A stretch of DNA of 64,000 bases from Solen grandis (GCA_021229015.1 CM037780.1:63111323-63175322), one strand, 5' to 3'. Counted from the first letter of the stretch, positions 43,276 through 56,700 are shown. The notes: generated by a model not told the origin, from the sequence alone. Translations and numbers: made by a program.

Positions 43276-44353
43276 CTAATCCGTCTCCATCCGCTTGCCG
43301 TCGACATATAGCGTGTCATACGCAATCCAAGCAGCCTTGCCATTATCCTTGGCCTCCCTTAGCTTCGGAATGAGCTTCTTCCGCTTGGCCACAATCTCCG
43401 GCGGGAATTGCCCGTTAATAAAAAAAATCAGTCTTGTTCAATTTAAATTTCAATTTGCGCACCATTTCTCTTTCCGGGAAAAGATTAAATTTACACACAA
43501 TCTTTCGCGGCAAGCCAACACCTTGACTCCTGACTCCGATTCTATGCTCTCTCTCCAGCTTCATCTCTCTTACTACGCTCTCCGCCATCTCCAATTTCTC
43601 CGTCATGAACCTCCTGAGTATGGCCTCTGTATCTTCGCTCTTCTCATCTGGTACTTCGGGGATATTACAGAATATCAGGTTATTTCCCATGCTCTGTGAT
43701 TTCAAATAAGAAATCGTATCCTGCAATTTGTCTCTATCTTTCTCTAGTTGTGTAATCTTGTCTCTAGTATATCCATCAGCCATCTCCAAGTTGTCAACTC
43801 TGTCACTCACTTTCTCAACTTTATTATTCATATCCTTGGACGTTTTATCTACATGTAAGCAAAGTTTCTTCAACTCTTTATCAAATTCGCTTACTTTACT
43901 TTCTAGAGAGTCAAGAGTTTTCAGCTTAATATTAATTTCACTGATACTGTTCTGAATTTGTGTCAATCTATCTAGTACAATGTCAGCATTTGCTGATGTA
44001 ACTAACCTTCGGATTTTTCACTTCCGTCAACCATCTTAACAGTCAAATTAACTGAACTCGCAATCTCGGTAACTCCAATTTCTTCTCTGTCTATAACATT
44101 ACTTTCAGTAGTGACAACTAAATCATTCACAATTCCGCAACATAAACTTTCTTCCTTTTCTTCATAAAGAATAGCATTTGCTCTACTAAGAATCTCACTT
44201 ACGTCTATAGTGTCTCACGTCTATAGTGTCTCTATCTGCTACCCCTCCCGGGCCTCTCCTTCTCACAGGTGTATTCCACAACTCTTCGTCACTACTGCTA
44301 CTGTTACAGCCTTTTTTACGTTTTTTCTGTTTATTCCTTTCTGATTTTCCCAT
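43276..44353 (-). pseudogene. LINE ORF1 (L1-like RNA-binding protein), copy 1
   Basis: RNA chaperone-like protein that coats LINE RNA. Chosen start: Met at 44,351-44,353 (MGKSERNKQKKRKKG, basic). An acidic/serine segment follows, then a long coiled coil (heptad-like IQNSISEINIKLKTLDSLES through VDNLE and ITQLEKDRDKL), an RRM-like core (NNLIFCNIPEVPDE) and a C-terminal domain (EHRIGVRSQG, PRKIVCKFNLF). Disabling changes: a 16-bp tandem duplication (acgtctatagtgtctc, about 44,203-44,234) and an A8 run (plus strand near 43,421) that is one base too long. It ends at TAG, 43,276-43,278. Confidence 0.82.
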
Positions 44354-44460
44354 CGCCACACAAATGTCGCCATTTAAATTTTGTCCACCTAGGTTGTATC
44401 GGTGATTTGTTTTGCCCCGTGAACTAACGGTACTGATTGTATAATTAATTTCCAGCAAAT

Positions 44461-45849
44461 CCTTCCGATAATGGAGGACGCATTTCCGTAAACCCCCGTG
44501 ACAAGGTTTTGTGTCTTGAAAATCCTGGTGTAACTGGCCGTCTTATACCAGTACATTTACGCAGAAATCATTTTACAGCTTTATTGTTTCAAAAAGTGAA
44601 GAATTTTTTATATCCAGGATCTATTTGAATGTTGAGCGAATACATCTTTAAGATATTTGGCAATACATGTACTAATCTAGCACGAGAGACTCAAGGAATT
44701 AAATTCATCGCTCAACTAAAAACCAATACTAAATAAATATTAGAAACCTGAACTCTGCATGGGTCTTACCGGTATGCATAAAAATGGGTATAAATGTTAT
44801 TGGACTTCATTTAACGTATAAGATTACTGGACATTTCATATGATATACTCAAATGATAAGGGATAACGTCACAAATATGTTTTATAACGAATACAACACA
44901 AACACGTCACATCCAATCATGTCCAACATCTTGTCAATCATAAGAGGAAACATGAAAACTGTGTACACACCTTCACTAACAGGAGGTTCGCCACCAGTAA
45001 AAGGTAGTGTAGCAGGTATATTAATCATTTTCTATTCATCAATAAATTTGCATAATTCAACATCATCATCAGAATCATCTTTAGTCTAAATATTTTTTCC
45101 TTTGACTCGTGTCAAACAGATGGGCCTTGTTTGCCACAGGTATATGGGCAGACCTTCTACGAACCCTGCGCTATTCTGACGGAGGCCTCTAATAGCTCAT
45201 TTGTGATTGTGTCACTAGCTGCAATGCAATGTTTAGGGCTTGTAATAAAGAAGCGATGCAATGGGCAGAGGAAAACTTACAAAAAAAGCACAATTGGCAA
45301 AGAATGAAAGGCTGAAGGAGACGCATATGTTGACACAATGCCACACACGAAGTGAAAACGACCGAGACGTTTCTGGAAGAAATTGCATAATTGTGGAATA
45401 TTTTTGTACAAAACGCAAAAAAATATCATGATAATTGTTTGGATACCACAGCGATTTGAAGTGTATTACTGATTATATTGAAATAAATCATTGCATTTGG
45501 GTAGCTCAATCAATACATGTGAAATCCTGTTTTAAAAGTGTTGTGTACTTTTATTTATTTTATGCTCACTAATGAAAAACTGTGTTCTGTTAGTGCGATG
45601 AAATCTGTATCTCACAGTGTGAATGATATAGCTCTACCGGAACTTCTTTTATTTGCTTAGAAAGGGCATGTAGCAGCAGTTAGCATGAAAATTTGTTTTG
45701 AGTGAATATGTATTATATTTCATTTCGAATAGATACAATTTCAAAACATCAAATTTGTATCACTTCTCGATGCGATATATTTCATATCCACTCAAAACAT
45801 ATATCCTCTAGATAATCTACGAGTAGCTATGTACGTCAACACGCAGTCT
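44461..45849. other. Unassigned sequence
   Basis: No recognised gene. A 78-residue frame at 44,853-45,089 (+) is conserved in copy 2 only because the copies are near-identical. The minus-strand reading of the same DNA has an acidic stretch, also without a known match. Confidence 0.45.
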
Positions 45850-45999
45850 AGTCCCCGTGTTCTCAAAAATAAAAATGATACTTAAGTATGATTTTCAAAT
45901 TTAAACTCAAACTATGCCCATTGGTTTCAATATGGAATTGTGTATCATACTCAAATTTGAGTCTGAGATCGTAATTAAGTATTTTCGAGAACACGGGAC
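45850..45999. mobile_element. Small palindromic MITE, copy 1
   Basis: Terminal inverted repeats gtccccgtgttctc and gagaacacgggac bound about 150 bp whose inner arms are also partly complementary (gatacttaagtatg..., catactcaaatttgag). Confidence 0.65.
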
Positions 46000-46247
46000 C
46001 TGATAGTCTCTTGGGAGCTCCATGCGACAGAAGCTCAGAACGTCCCAGCAATGCTGCCTTTCAGGTGTTTTACTTTTATGCATAGGTGGCCGGCACGTGT
46101 ATTTGATGGTATAGACACATTTACATTACACGGTTTTCAACCTATGCTTTTATGTACTTGTGTTATCCGAATTATTTATCTTGATTATGAAATTTATGCA
46201 CAACTCTATAATAGATCAGTTGGTCTGATATAATATATATAGGATCT

Positions 46248-46362
46248 AACATGAATTGTTATTTCATATCAAATTTTACTGAACGAGTTCATGAAAATGT
46301 TATAAACTAAATACATTTAATACGAGTTTAATAAATTTTGATATGAAATGATATCTCATGTC
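46248..46362. repeat. Inverted repeat with about 40-bp arms, copy 1
   Basis: aacatgaattgttatttcat... pairs with ...atgaaatgatatctcatgtc through an almost continuous complementary arm including tttcatatcaaa / ttttgatatgaaa and acgagtt / aacgagt-like ends. Probably a foldback element. Confidence 0.65.
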
Positions 46363-46559
46363 AGCTTATTTTTTATCAGATGACCTAGACTCATTAAACC
46401 GCGATATCAAAACATGAATGAACGGACTGTGAACGAATTGCTATTTGTAATCTTACACCAAGAAAATAGTTAGTTTTAAATAATATATTAAAATAAAGAT
46501 GTATTTCTCATACATGTTCAGCATCAAATGAATAACTCATCTTTTTCAATCAAAGTTAA

Positions 46560-47298
46560 TTGCATCAAACAAATTAAATCCAGCTGTTTGAGTTCTACAG
46601 AATATACAGAGAGCAAAAGCAGTGTCCATGGGTAGCTAGGGGGCATAGACTAGCTGGCAAACAACTGAGAGAAAACTGACATGGCCAACCATATGGCGCT
46701 ATGAACCATTCCGACTCAGCTTTCTTCTCAGATCTGTGTATGACCTATTACCACCACCGGCCAATCTACATAGATGGGGTATACAGGACAACCCAAAATG
46801 CCAGCTATGTGACAAGATAGGGACAATGGAACATTTCTTGTCATCATGCAAGACAGCCCTCGTCTAAGGCAGGTATAGGTGGAGGCATGATTGCGTTCTG
46901 CGCGATCTAGCCGACACACTAGAGAGAGAAAGGACCAAGAAGAGAAAGTCTCAAGGGATCCGGTTTGTCAAAGAAATACAGTCAGTGCCAAAGCAACCTC
47001 ATGTGGCATCAGGAATTCTAGACCAATCGGACCAGTGGGAGATGACTGACAACTTGGGGAAAAAAGTTTGTTTTTCCCAACATCGTGCAGACAACACTGA
47101 GAACAGACATTGTGACCTGGTCTCAAAAGGACAAGTGCCTTGCGATGATTTTGCTGACAGTCCCCTGGGAATCTCGTTGTAGAGAGACAAACGAGCGTAA
47201 GGCCTATAAGTAAGCCGAGCTACATGGACAGTGCAGAGAAAAGGGGTGGAGAACATGGCTTCATCTAGTAGAAATTGGAGCCAGAAGATGTTTCCCAT
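46560..47298 (+). pseudogene. LINE ORF2 C-terminal remnant, copy 1
   Basis: A plus-strand fragment of a second LINE family. It reads FRLSFLLRSVYDLLPPPANL, then LHRWGIQDNPKCQLCDKIGT and MEHFLSSC, a C-x2-C-x7-H-x4-C knuckle. A stop follows, then YRWRHDCVLRDLADTLERER, GILDQSDQWEM and, after frame changes, KGWRTWLHLVEIGARRCFP. This is the typical 3' part of ORF2 in a LINE group common in marine invertebrates. The RT core is absent, so this is a 5'-truncated insertion. Confidence 0.75.
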
Positions 47299-49655
47299 AT
47301 ATATATATACACACGCGTGACGCTGAGTGATGTAATTCGGCCGTAAGTTACATGTAACGTGTTTATATAAGAAAATATGTTATGGTTATACGAAACCGGA
47401 AACAGCAGTTTAAGCATAATGTCATATGATAAATAATCTATATGGAAGTTTTCGTTATTCATATCACAAGCAGCTGGAGTGTATATAAAATAGATTAAAG
47501 ATTAAACAATTTTAATTACTAATAGGTGTATGTACATATTTTCATTTTCCAAAATCAACATTTATACGTCATTGAGAATTATATTTTGCATTTTGTTAAA
47601 TTCCAGATTCAAAACAATTCGTTTTCTTTCATTTGTTTATGGAATTTAAAGTAAGCGCTAACTTCGGTGTCCAATGCACGACTGCCATGCCAACGTTGAT
47701 TGTTGTATTTGCCTTTACAACAGAAATTTTGAGTACTTTGTAATGCAGACTTCCATCAATGTGCTATGTTTCGTGCCCACAGACTTAGAGGAGACGAGTT
47801 GCACTCGTTTAAACACATGCAGTTTAATTTAATATTGATGTACTTCATAATCTCCTACAAGTGTCAAACATATCAAATCTCCATCAAATTAAATGCGAGT
47901 CCATCTTTCTGTGATTTTCGTGGATGAATGCGTCATTTACACATTTAATGAAATCCTAGAAGATTTGAAATAATCAGAGATGAAAAGATGTTTGTATAAA
48001 TACACAAAATTGAAACATGTCGGCGGGTGTTTGTCAAATTTTGCAATTACGAAACACAAATGATACAGTAATCGTTGGTGCCTTGTCGAAAGAAAATGAA
48101 GGCGAGCAAATTTAAATGTCGCAATATTGAAAAGCTATGAATGAAGGAAACAAAAAAATTTATTCGATTTGCTGGCGAACGAGAAAAATATCGATTTGCA
48201 AAATTTGTTTATATCATACATAGTGTCTGATTTGAAATGTTTTGGACAATCACGAAGAAATTAGGCTGTTTGATGTGTATTAGAAAGCGGGTATTCACAG
48301 ACTCATAAAAAAATAAATTTGTATATTGATATTGTATGAACTCAATCAAAATCTCTTTCTCTTTCTCCTAAGGTATGGAGTATATAAGTTGATTTATTAA
48401 TGTTTACGCCATGTTTTTTTTGTTGTTGTCTGAGTTTAAAACAATATATATTTAAATAATAAATATATACATTTGTTTTAACAACATCAGAGCAATTTCA
48501 ACTATGGTCTCACGGCAGAGTAAAACGTTTGCCTTATACAGGCGTTTCTCTACTAGGATTGCAAAAAAAACTTACTTTGTTCATATCGAAGAAATAAAAA
48601 GCGTAATTGCAACAGGATTTCTTCGATTTCGATACTTAATTAATAAAACATGTTATCAACATATCGTGAGTTAATAGTCGTTGTTTCAGTTAGTTACAGT
48701 ATATAATCTAAAAATATAGAAATTATACATATGCGACATTTGATAGATATAACAATAAATGTTCAAACACACACTTATAAACAGCATATCAAAATAAAAA
48801 TTATACAGCATGCAGCCGTTATTAAAATAAATAAAAGCATTCAGCTTGAAATTATTTTCTTTGTAAGCTACTGATAACGATATTCAACGGAAGGGATAAG
48901 CTCTAAGCTAGTTTATACCATTTCATACACAGATCGAAATACTAAGATTACTGAGAGCTTAGATATTACACAAATTAAACCCAATCACAACTGTCATTGT
49001 GTACTCGTATTCAACGATCATGAATCATTATTAGGACCATGAAATGTTTGTATCAGAAGGTCTATACACCTGTGCATTTAAATTAATACTTTTTACAAAA
49101 TGTACATTTTGCATAGCCCTTGATACACTGTCATGCGTTTGAGCAACAAATGGTCGAATCTTCATATTGCAAGATTACATTATACCAGTTTCTAGAAAAC
49201 GTATGCTTATAATCCTTAGCGACTCGTATGAAATTGGAATGCCCCAAGGCAATACTAGGCATGTGTACTCATCAATGGTGTGCGTCATGCCTTCTTTGAC
49301 GTTCCCCGTTCCGGCATTTCATTGATATTCATGAAACAAATTAACCACAATTACCGTAAATGCATTGTGTGTCTGATAATACAAACATAGCTACAAGTAA
49401 TGCTCAAGTTATCACTACGAGGCCGATCAGCGATCGAATTAAGATTGATTGATACGTTAACGATTTCAGAGGCTGTTCGGACTGAGTTGCTTTCTATGCC
49501 CATCTCTTATTCAATCAGGAGAGCTCCATTGTGCCAATTTTAATTTCTTAGTTTATATGGAAGGAGCCTTTCTATAACTCGTAAACAATGTAGACCAAAT
49601 TAAGTTTTTTCTGGTGTTTTATTGCTGTGTTGCCTTTGGTGATAATATTTATAAT
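47299..49655. other. Unassigned sequence, copy 1
   Basis: AT-rich. Starts with a short TA/CA microsatellite (about 47,300-47,315) that is much longer in copy 2. No gene or RNA recognised. Confidence 0.5.
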
Positions 49656-49659
49656 CCGC

Positions 49660-49913
49660 GACATATTTTTCAGTCATTCGAGACGATGTCTTCTTTGAGA
49701 CAGATATAGTGCTGCCACACTTCAGTATCACGCCGTAGACATGTGGGCATGATACACTCCCAAACACGATATCATGACACCAATCCGCCAGTCTGAAACT
49801 ACCCTTATATGCTGATGCCAAGCAAGGGGAGCTATAACGGAAGTATTTTTACGACATTGGTATGTCGCGGCCGGGGATCGAACCAATGACCTCGCCCACC
49901 CGAGGCGGACACC
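49660..49913 (-). mobile_element. Family A SINE, truncated, copy 1
   Basis: Inverted family A body and B-box complement (gggatcgaacc) are present. The outer tRNA-like head after cccgaggcgg and the CAAA tail are missing. Confidence 0.8.
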
Positions 49914-50025
49914 TTTTTAATGTTATTCGGGGCTTTTCGTGAGAAAATAAAACACATCGAATCAGGAAATAAAAATTATTTTTGTTTCATGTTTTTATCT
50001 CTGTTACTTCCATTGTGCGTAGAAT

Positions 50026-51262
50026 TTTTAGCTCACTGGCACGAAGTGCCACGGTGACTTTTGGGACCAGCCTTTGTCCGGCGTCCGTCGTCGAGAGTCG
50101 TCAACAATTTACTTAAAAATCTGAAACTATAATGGGAAATTGATCAAATTTGCAAGAATGTTCCTAAGGTGACCCCCTGTAAAAATTGTTCAAATGGGTT
50201 CCGGTCTGTTGCATAATTAGGTCACATAAGCTAAAAATAGATTAAAAAGTGAAATCTTAAAAAATCTTCTTCTCTAAAACCACAAAACCTAAAGCTTAGA
50301 TATTTGGTGTGTGGCTTTGTCTAGTAGACCTCTACCAAGTTTGTTCAAATCATGACCCTTGGGGGAAAACTGGACCCCCCCAGGGTCACTTTATTTTACA
50401 TGGACTTATATGAGAAGAACTAGAAAAATGTTCTTGTCAAAAAACCCCAAGGCCTGGAATTTAGATATTTGGGATAAAATGTCCTAATAGACCTCTACCA
50501 AATTTGTTCAAATCGGGCCCAGAGGTTATAATTGGCCCCGCCCCATGGGTAACTTGATTTAACATAGGCTAATATATGGAAAAAAATGAACAATCTTCCT
50601 CTCAGAAACCACAAGGTCTGGAGTTGAGATATTTGGTGTGCAGCATTGTCTAGTAGATCACTAAGTTTGTTCAAATCATTACCCTGGGGTCAAAATTGCC
50701 CGGCCCTGTGGTCACCTATTTTACATAGGGTTATTTAGGGGAAATAAAGAAAAATATTCCTGTCAGAAACCACAAGGCCTGGAGTTTAGATATTTGGTAC
50801 GTAACATGGCCTAGTTGACATCTACCAAGTTTGTTCACATCACCGCTCAAGGGCCAAAATTGGCCCCGCCCCAGGGGTCATCATTTTACATAGGGTTATT
50901 TAGGGGAAATAAAGAAAAATATTCCTGTCAGAAACCACAAGGCCTGGAGTTTAGATATTTGGTACGTAACATGGCCTAGTTGACATCTACCAAGTTTGTT
51001 CACATCACCGCTCAAGGGCAAAATTGACCCCCCCCCAGGGGTCACTTTTTTAACAAAAGTATAAAGGAAAAAACTTAAAAATCTTCCCAGGCTACAAGGC
51101 CTGAGTTTAGATATTTGTTATGTAACATGGCTAGTAGAAACCCCATTAAGTTTGTTAAACATGGCCCCGGTGTCAAAATAGGCCCTGTCCCCGGGGGTTT
51201 CTTGATTTTTCATAGCCTAATGATACCAGGGGAGCGATTTACGGCCTCATGGCCTCTTGTTT
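50026..51262. mobile_element. Bivalve element with about 165-bp degenerate tandem units
   Basis: Starts at ttttagctcactggcacgaa, which folds into a hairpin (gctcac.tggcac gaa gtgccacggtgac), and closes with ggcctcatggcctcttgttt. In between lie about six degenerate units of roughly 165 bp keyed on accacaaggcctggagttta and gatatttggt; attcctgtcagaaaccacaa begins at 50,756 and 50,921. The structure matches bivalve pearl-like, possibly Helentron-derived, elements. It has no coding capacity. The head recurs at 63,737. Confidence 0.75.
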
Positions 51263-51289
51263 AAATTAAAAAGTCTTTAGCGGTCAGCA

Positions 51290-51900
51290 AATTTAAATTG
51301 GCCATAACTATAAAAGGTATTGACTTGAAACTTTATACTGAATACAATGTGACAAGAAGTGCAGTGACTAAGAACCTTCTCTACCTGACCCACGTTTTTA
51401 AAAGATTCCCTTTTTATTTTTTTTTTTTCAACTTTCGTTTGGAGCATAACTCATAAATATACAAGGTCTGATTTGAAACTCAAAATATAAATAGATGGGG
51501 AGATTGGGAAGTGCAGTAACCAAAACCGTAACTTTGCAAGACCATTTTTGAATTATCTCCCTTTATTTAATTTTTTCAAAGAAATTTTTGTCCATGTAAA
51601 AACATATATTCTTTATACTTTAAAACTATACAACTATTTACTTGAAACTTTTCTTCATATAAATAAATGAAACAGGAATGGGGCAGTGACGAGAAATAAA
51701 CTCTCCAAGTTTCCCTTTTTTTTTTTTTTTTTTTTTTATTTTTTTTTTTTTTGGGGGGGGGGGGGGCAAAACTCATTACCAAAAGAAAACAGTTATAACC
51801 AAAAAACTTTGTCTTCGATTTTCTGATTATCTCCCCTTTTTTTTTTATATTTATTATTTTCAAGAAATACCTCCTAAGATTTGAAGTAGGTTTTAAAATA
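51290..51900. repeat. Degenerate tandem units shared with 22.0-22.4 kb
   Basis: Contains agtgcagtgactaagaacc, tggagcataactcata, gagattgggaagtgcagtaa and attatctccc in units broken by poly(T) and a G14 run (about 51,753-51,766). Truncated by the gap. Confidence 0.7.
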
Positions 51901-51907
51901 AAAAAAA

Positions 51908-52007
51908 NNNNNNNNNNNNNNNNNNNNNNNNNNNNNNNNNNNNNNNNNNNNNNNNNNNNNNNNNNNNNNNNNNNNNNNNNNNNNNNNNNNNNNNNNNNNN
52001 NNNNNNN
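51908..52007. other. Scaffold gap, 100 N
   Basis: Exactly 100 N. The duplicated sequence starts on the next base. Confidence 1.
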
Positions 52008-52179
52008 AAAATATTTATACGCATGAGGCTGCATCTGACAGAACAACAAAGAATTCATTATTCTGCAACTTACGACAATAGATTATGAATTAGGTTCCAA
52101 ACAGATCGGGAAAGGAAGAAATTCAGTATGCACTCTGCACACCACGTGCCTCAATCTTTCGATCGACGTAGACATATTG

Positions 52180-52425
52180 TTAACTGTCTGCATGGGATGC
52201 AATTTTGAACAGTGGCATTTCCCGATGGATAAAGATTAAAACATTCAACCGAGACCTTGTTCCATTGGAGCTCAGTTCGGCTTTACCCACAATTGTTCCA
52301 TAAGCAGTACCATTGTTATCAATTATATACGCAAAAAGGCCTAAAGACTTATTTTTTTTATTGAAAAAAGACAAAGCAAGGCCAAAAGTGTCTTTTTCTA
52401 TGACATGTTGAATAGTTTCACTTTT
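52180..52425 (-). CDS. Unrecognised open frame, copy 2
   Basis: Same frame and residues as 38,160-38,405. Abuts the TIR element at 52,426. Confidence 0.25.
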   Translation of the reverse strand, partial: KSETIQHVIEKDTFGLALSFFNKKNKSLGLFAYIIDNNGTAYGTIVGKAELSSNGTRSRLNVLIFIHREMPLFKIASHADS

Positions 52426-52913
52426 AAAGCAACTCGTTCACAGATGATCGGTAGAAAACATAATCTACTCTCCCTCGTTAATCTTAGTGAAGTCTTTGTT
52501 TCCTGGCAAATAATTTCTGAAAGTGTAGGTCACATTACACAAGAAAACACCATGTTCGTAAATCGACGAAATCGGTTAAATATAGAATACGATATCCCGA
52601 AGCAGGTGCTTGCGGTACAACGTGACACATGTCGTCTTCACTAGTTCAGTGTAGGGATTTCAGCCTATGAAGTTAGCGCATTCGCGAAAAGTTAATAAAT
52701 CTAAATATAAGTTTTATCATTCCAAATACAGTTTTAATACCGTTCGTGACGGTATTGCCTGTGATGGTAAAACCACTCATTGTTTCATTATCACGGATGG
52801 TTGCATTGGGTGACCATGCGTCTGTAGATGGGTATTGATAGACGTAATACACACATATAGCTTAAAATCAAATTGAATTCTTAGTCAATGACTATCTGTG
52901 AACGAGCTGCTTT
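52426..52913. mobile_element. 488-bp element with 20-bp TIRs, copy 2
   Basis: Same termini and length as copy 1, with a few substitutions. Confidence 0.7.
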
Positions 52914-53781
52914 CCCTATATTAATGTTGAATTTGGTCGAAATTCTATCCCTACCAATCTTGACAGAAAGTTGTATTATTAAACATTGTATGAAAATATA
53001 GCGTGAAATATTTATATTCCCAGAAAAGTAGAAATTGAAACAAAATTATAAGAACATAAAGAAAATCTTTAAAAACCGCCGACTTTTTCACCGAGGAGCA
53101 CACACGAGATTACCTAAAATAATCGGAAACAATCCGATCCCATTTGGAACGTCATGAATATGGCATGAAACAGGCTGCACATTTTTCTTGCCCAATTATA
53201 TACGTGACATCATTACATCGACATTAAACACGCTTGTTAACTTAAGGCAACTAAGCAGTGTTCCAGTACCTTTATTTCTTACGTATTGTCCATTACTTCA
53301 GCAAAGTAAAACACAAATGCCTCCAATTCAAATTGCCAATTTTGTGATTTCATATATTATGTTTTGTGAGAACCTCCAAAGTATCCAATATTTCATTTAA
53401 AAAAACACACACACACCCCGGCCCTACTGGCCTCGATATGTCTTTCCTATGTATCCGCCTTTCTCCCTTAACATAGAACTTTCATTTAAATACTTATCAT
53501 TTTATTTCATTTTTGACTTATACAAATAGTACATCGTCAATCAGTATAATATTACAATGTGAACACGTGACAAACAACTTATCTAATACGAACTCCTATC
53601 ACTCATCACTCACTCACTCACTCACTCACTCATGCACTCACTCACAGCATTCATCACCACTTCACCAGACACCTCACCCATCTATATCATAGCTAATTCA
53701 ACGGCATACCTGAAAAAAAGAAAACATGAACTTCAATAAGGAGGATATACTATACCAATCACATATGATTATTGTAAAAAC

Positions 53782-56700
53782 TCATGTAATATATAAATTT
53801 GATTTTCTCATTTTAAATGCCTGTTCAATATACTTTCCTAACTTCAATAATTGTTTTTTATTACAATACCTTAATATCTCCAAAAATTTAGCCATTGAAG
53901 ATTTTACAAAATAATATTTTAATGTATATTACTCTTAAGTCATTGTATAATGTACACTTCAATACAAAATGATACTCATCTTCCACATCATTCAGGTTGC
54001 AATTCACACACTTCCTTTCAGCTCTCTTTACTCTATCTCTCCCATATCTTCCCAATTCAACTCTTAACATATGTGATGACACTCTAAGTTTAGCTATTGC
54101 TATCCTAATATTTCTAGAACATATATAAATATGATTCCATTTCAAACCCAGTTTTGATATGCTTATATAAAGAATCCAATACAACACTTTTATCTAAATC
54201 ACAAAACCAGTTTTGTAAAAAAGCCATCTGTTATTCTTTGTTTTAACAAAGAAATAAACTCAGTCTGACATAAACTGTGTGGATTATTCCAAGCATAAAA
54301 TAACCCGTATTCATTAAGAACTGTTTTGACATTAGTTACCCAATTTTTACATCCTTTATTGCTATCTTATAATGTTTTTAATAAAATGTTATCAGTAGAT
54401 GTTAATTTTAACCAATACTTAACTATTGCTGCAAGTCTATTAACAAAAAGCGGAAATCTCCCTTATTCGCCGTATACCGCTATAGTACTTGTATCCATTT
54501 TCACTCCTAGTATTGATTTGCAAAATTTTAACTGTACTCTCTCTCTATATCCTTACACTTAGTAAAACCCCAGACCGGACAACAATATGATAATATTGAC
54601 CCTACGAAAGCATCGAAAAGTTGAAGCGACATTTTAGGATTAATTCACATTTAATAACGTTGTTTAAAAGAATACCAGAGACCCTTAAAGCTTTTCCTAT
54701 TATATACTGATTATGTAACACAAACGAGCCTGTAAAATTAAATAGAACACCTAAATAATTAAAGGCATTAACTACTTCTATTAGTTCATTATTATGTAGC
54801 CAGAATTCAGATGTTTTCACAGGACCTCTTTTACGGAATACAACAATCTTGGTTTTAGCAACATTTACCTCTAGTCCCCACCTCTCGCAATACTCTTTCA
54901 GTAAATTCAAACTACCTTGTAGATCTTCCGTAGAATTTCCAAAAATGACCATGTCATCCGCAAACAATAATAAAATAATACATACATCATGAAATGATAA
55001 TCCACTATCAGCTCCTTTTTGAAGAAATAATTCTAAATCATTCAAAAATAATGCAAAAAGTGCTGGCGAACTGGTTTGGCCCTGCCTTAAGCCAACAGCT
55101 ATTTCAAAGAAATCTGAATACTTATTATTACCATGCCGCACACAAGATTTAACAGTAGTATACATCGATCTGAATATATTAAAAAACTTGCCATCAATTC
55201 GAATATTGAACAATTTAAACCAAAGGGCATTCCTATACATAGAATCAAATGCCTTTTTTGAGGTCAACGAATGCACATGGTAATCTTTTATTATTATTAA
55301 TGAAGTGTAAGACTATATTATGTAAGACATACACTGCATCAACGGTGCTACATTTTTTTCTAAATCCAAATTGAGCATCTGAAAATATATTATTGTTTTC
55401 ATCCCATTTAGTAACTCTATTATTCAAAACTCTAACAAATATTTTCCCAAAATTACTCATTAATGTTATTCAACGATACTTATTTGTATCATTTTTGTCC
55501 CCCTTTTATGCAAAGGCACGATATATCCTTCTGACCAACATTGTGGAAAATGTCCACTGGTGAACACCATATTAAAAACATCAGTTATATGTCCAGACAA
55601 TATATCCATAGACTCAATAAAATAATCATTTAATAAATCATCACTTGGCCAAGAACTCTTATTACGTTTTAATTGCTTAATGGCATTTTCAACTTCATTA
55701 ATACATATTGGCTGATTTAACTCATCGAAAGTTGGGTTTTCCACATTCATGTTATGATTTTCCCAAAAATCTTTGACTTCATCTAATTTTGTAATTTTTA
55801 TATCATTATAAATATTACTGAAGTACTGTTTAAATTCTTCAAGTGAAATGTCGTTCTGCGTTTTATAAGTTTTTGATTTAAAGAAACTCCAGAATTTTTT
55901 GGATTTATTCTTCAAGTTTTTTTTTTTAATTAATTTTAATGTTTATTTATTACCATTTTTTTTATTTTATTATTACTACTACTACCACAACCTGACTGTT
56001 CATGACTGCAGAACGTTTTTTTTTTTACAGAATGCATCAGCTATTTCCGATATTGCACGTGAAAAGTGAGAAACCAATAATTCTTTATCACCTGGCGAGG
56101 TACCTTTCCTAATACCAACCAACTAGTTAAACTCAGGTAACTTGCCAATAATACCTCGCCTAAAGGCGTCTCTCTTATCCCACACCATCTATAACTTGTA
56201 TAAACTACCTCTTGCTCTACCTGATTGTAGGTTCGATTCAAAACTTGAGCCGTATTAAGTTTAAAATACAGTGGTGCATGATCACTGAAGGCATTAAATG
56301 CACCTACCTTAAAATCACAAATTAAGTTTAAATCACATTCCTTCAATAAGAGATAGTCAATTGTGGTACAACTTTTTGCTACTATAAAACGTGTATTCAC
56401 CCACGCCATAATCGTGATACAACCTGCCATTGGCTAATCTTAGGTTCGCCGCTTTACACATATCCAAAAGCCTTAAGCCCCGTTCATTGCAAACTGTATC
56501 CCGTGAGGCCCTACCAACGGGTTTATCGGGAACATAACACTGTAAATCTAAATCATCTATCAATCTGTTGTTCGTAATTTAATCCTGTTTAGCACCTACT
56601 CTTGCGTTACTATCTCCTCAAAATGAACCTAATGTCAAAAGATAATATCCTGAAGTAAAACATCAAATAGGTCAACATTATAAATACGTGTATAAATTAT

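Larger units (their letters stand above)
39575..44460 (-). mobile_element. LINE with L1-like ORF1 and EN/RT ORF2, copy 1
   Basis: A nearly full-length non-LTR retrotransposon on the minus strand: 5' region near 44,460, ORF1 (44,353-43,276), ORF2 (43,275-39,767), a short 3' UTR, and a TGAG-type microsatellite tail (39,580-39,612). All reading frames are broken. Copy 2 at 53,595-58,195 shares the key disablements. Confidence 0.85.
37987..50285. repeat. Large direct duplication, copy 1
   Basis: Matches 52,008-64,000 in the same order and orientation, at high identity with scattered indels. The match starts at aaaatatttatacgcatgag. Copy 2 starts at the same word on the first base after the second gap. 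At the other side the match continues until the window ends. See copy 2 and the findings for why a haplotig artefact is likely. Confidence 0.95.

Noticed and set aside
43295..43699. 134-residue plus-strand protein (also at 57,029-57,433)
   Set aside because: It is antisense to LINE ORF1, whose coiled coil and RRM-like core explain the open frame.
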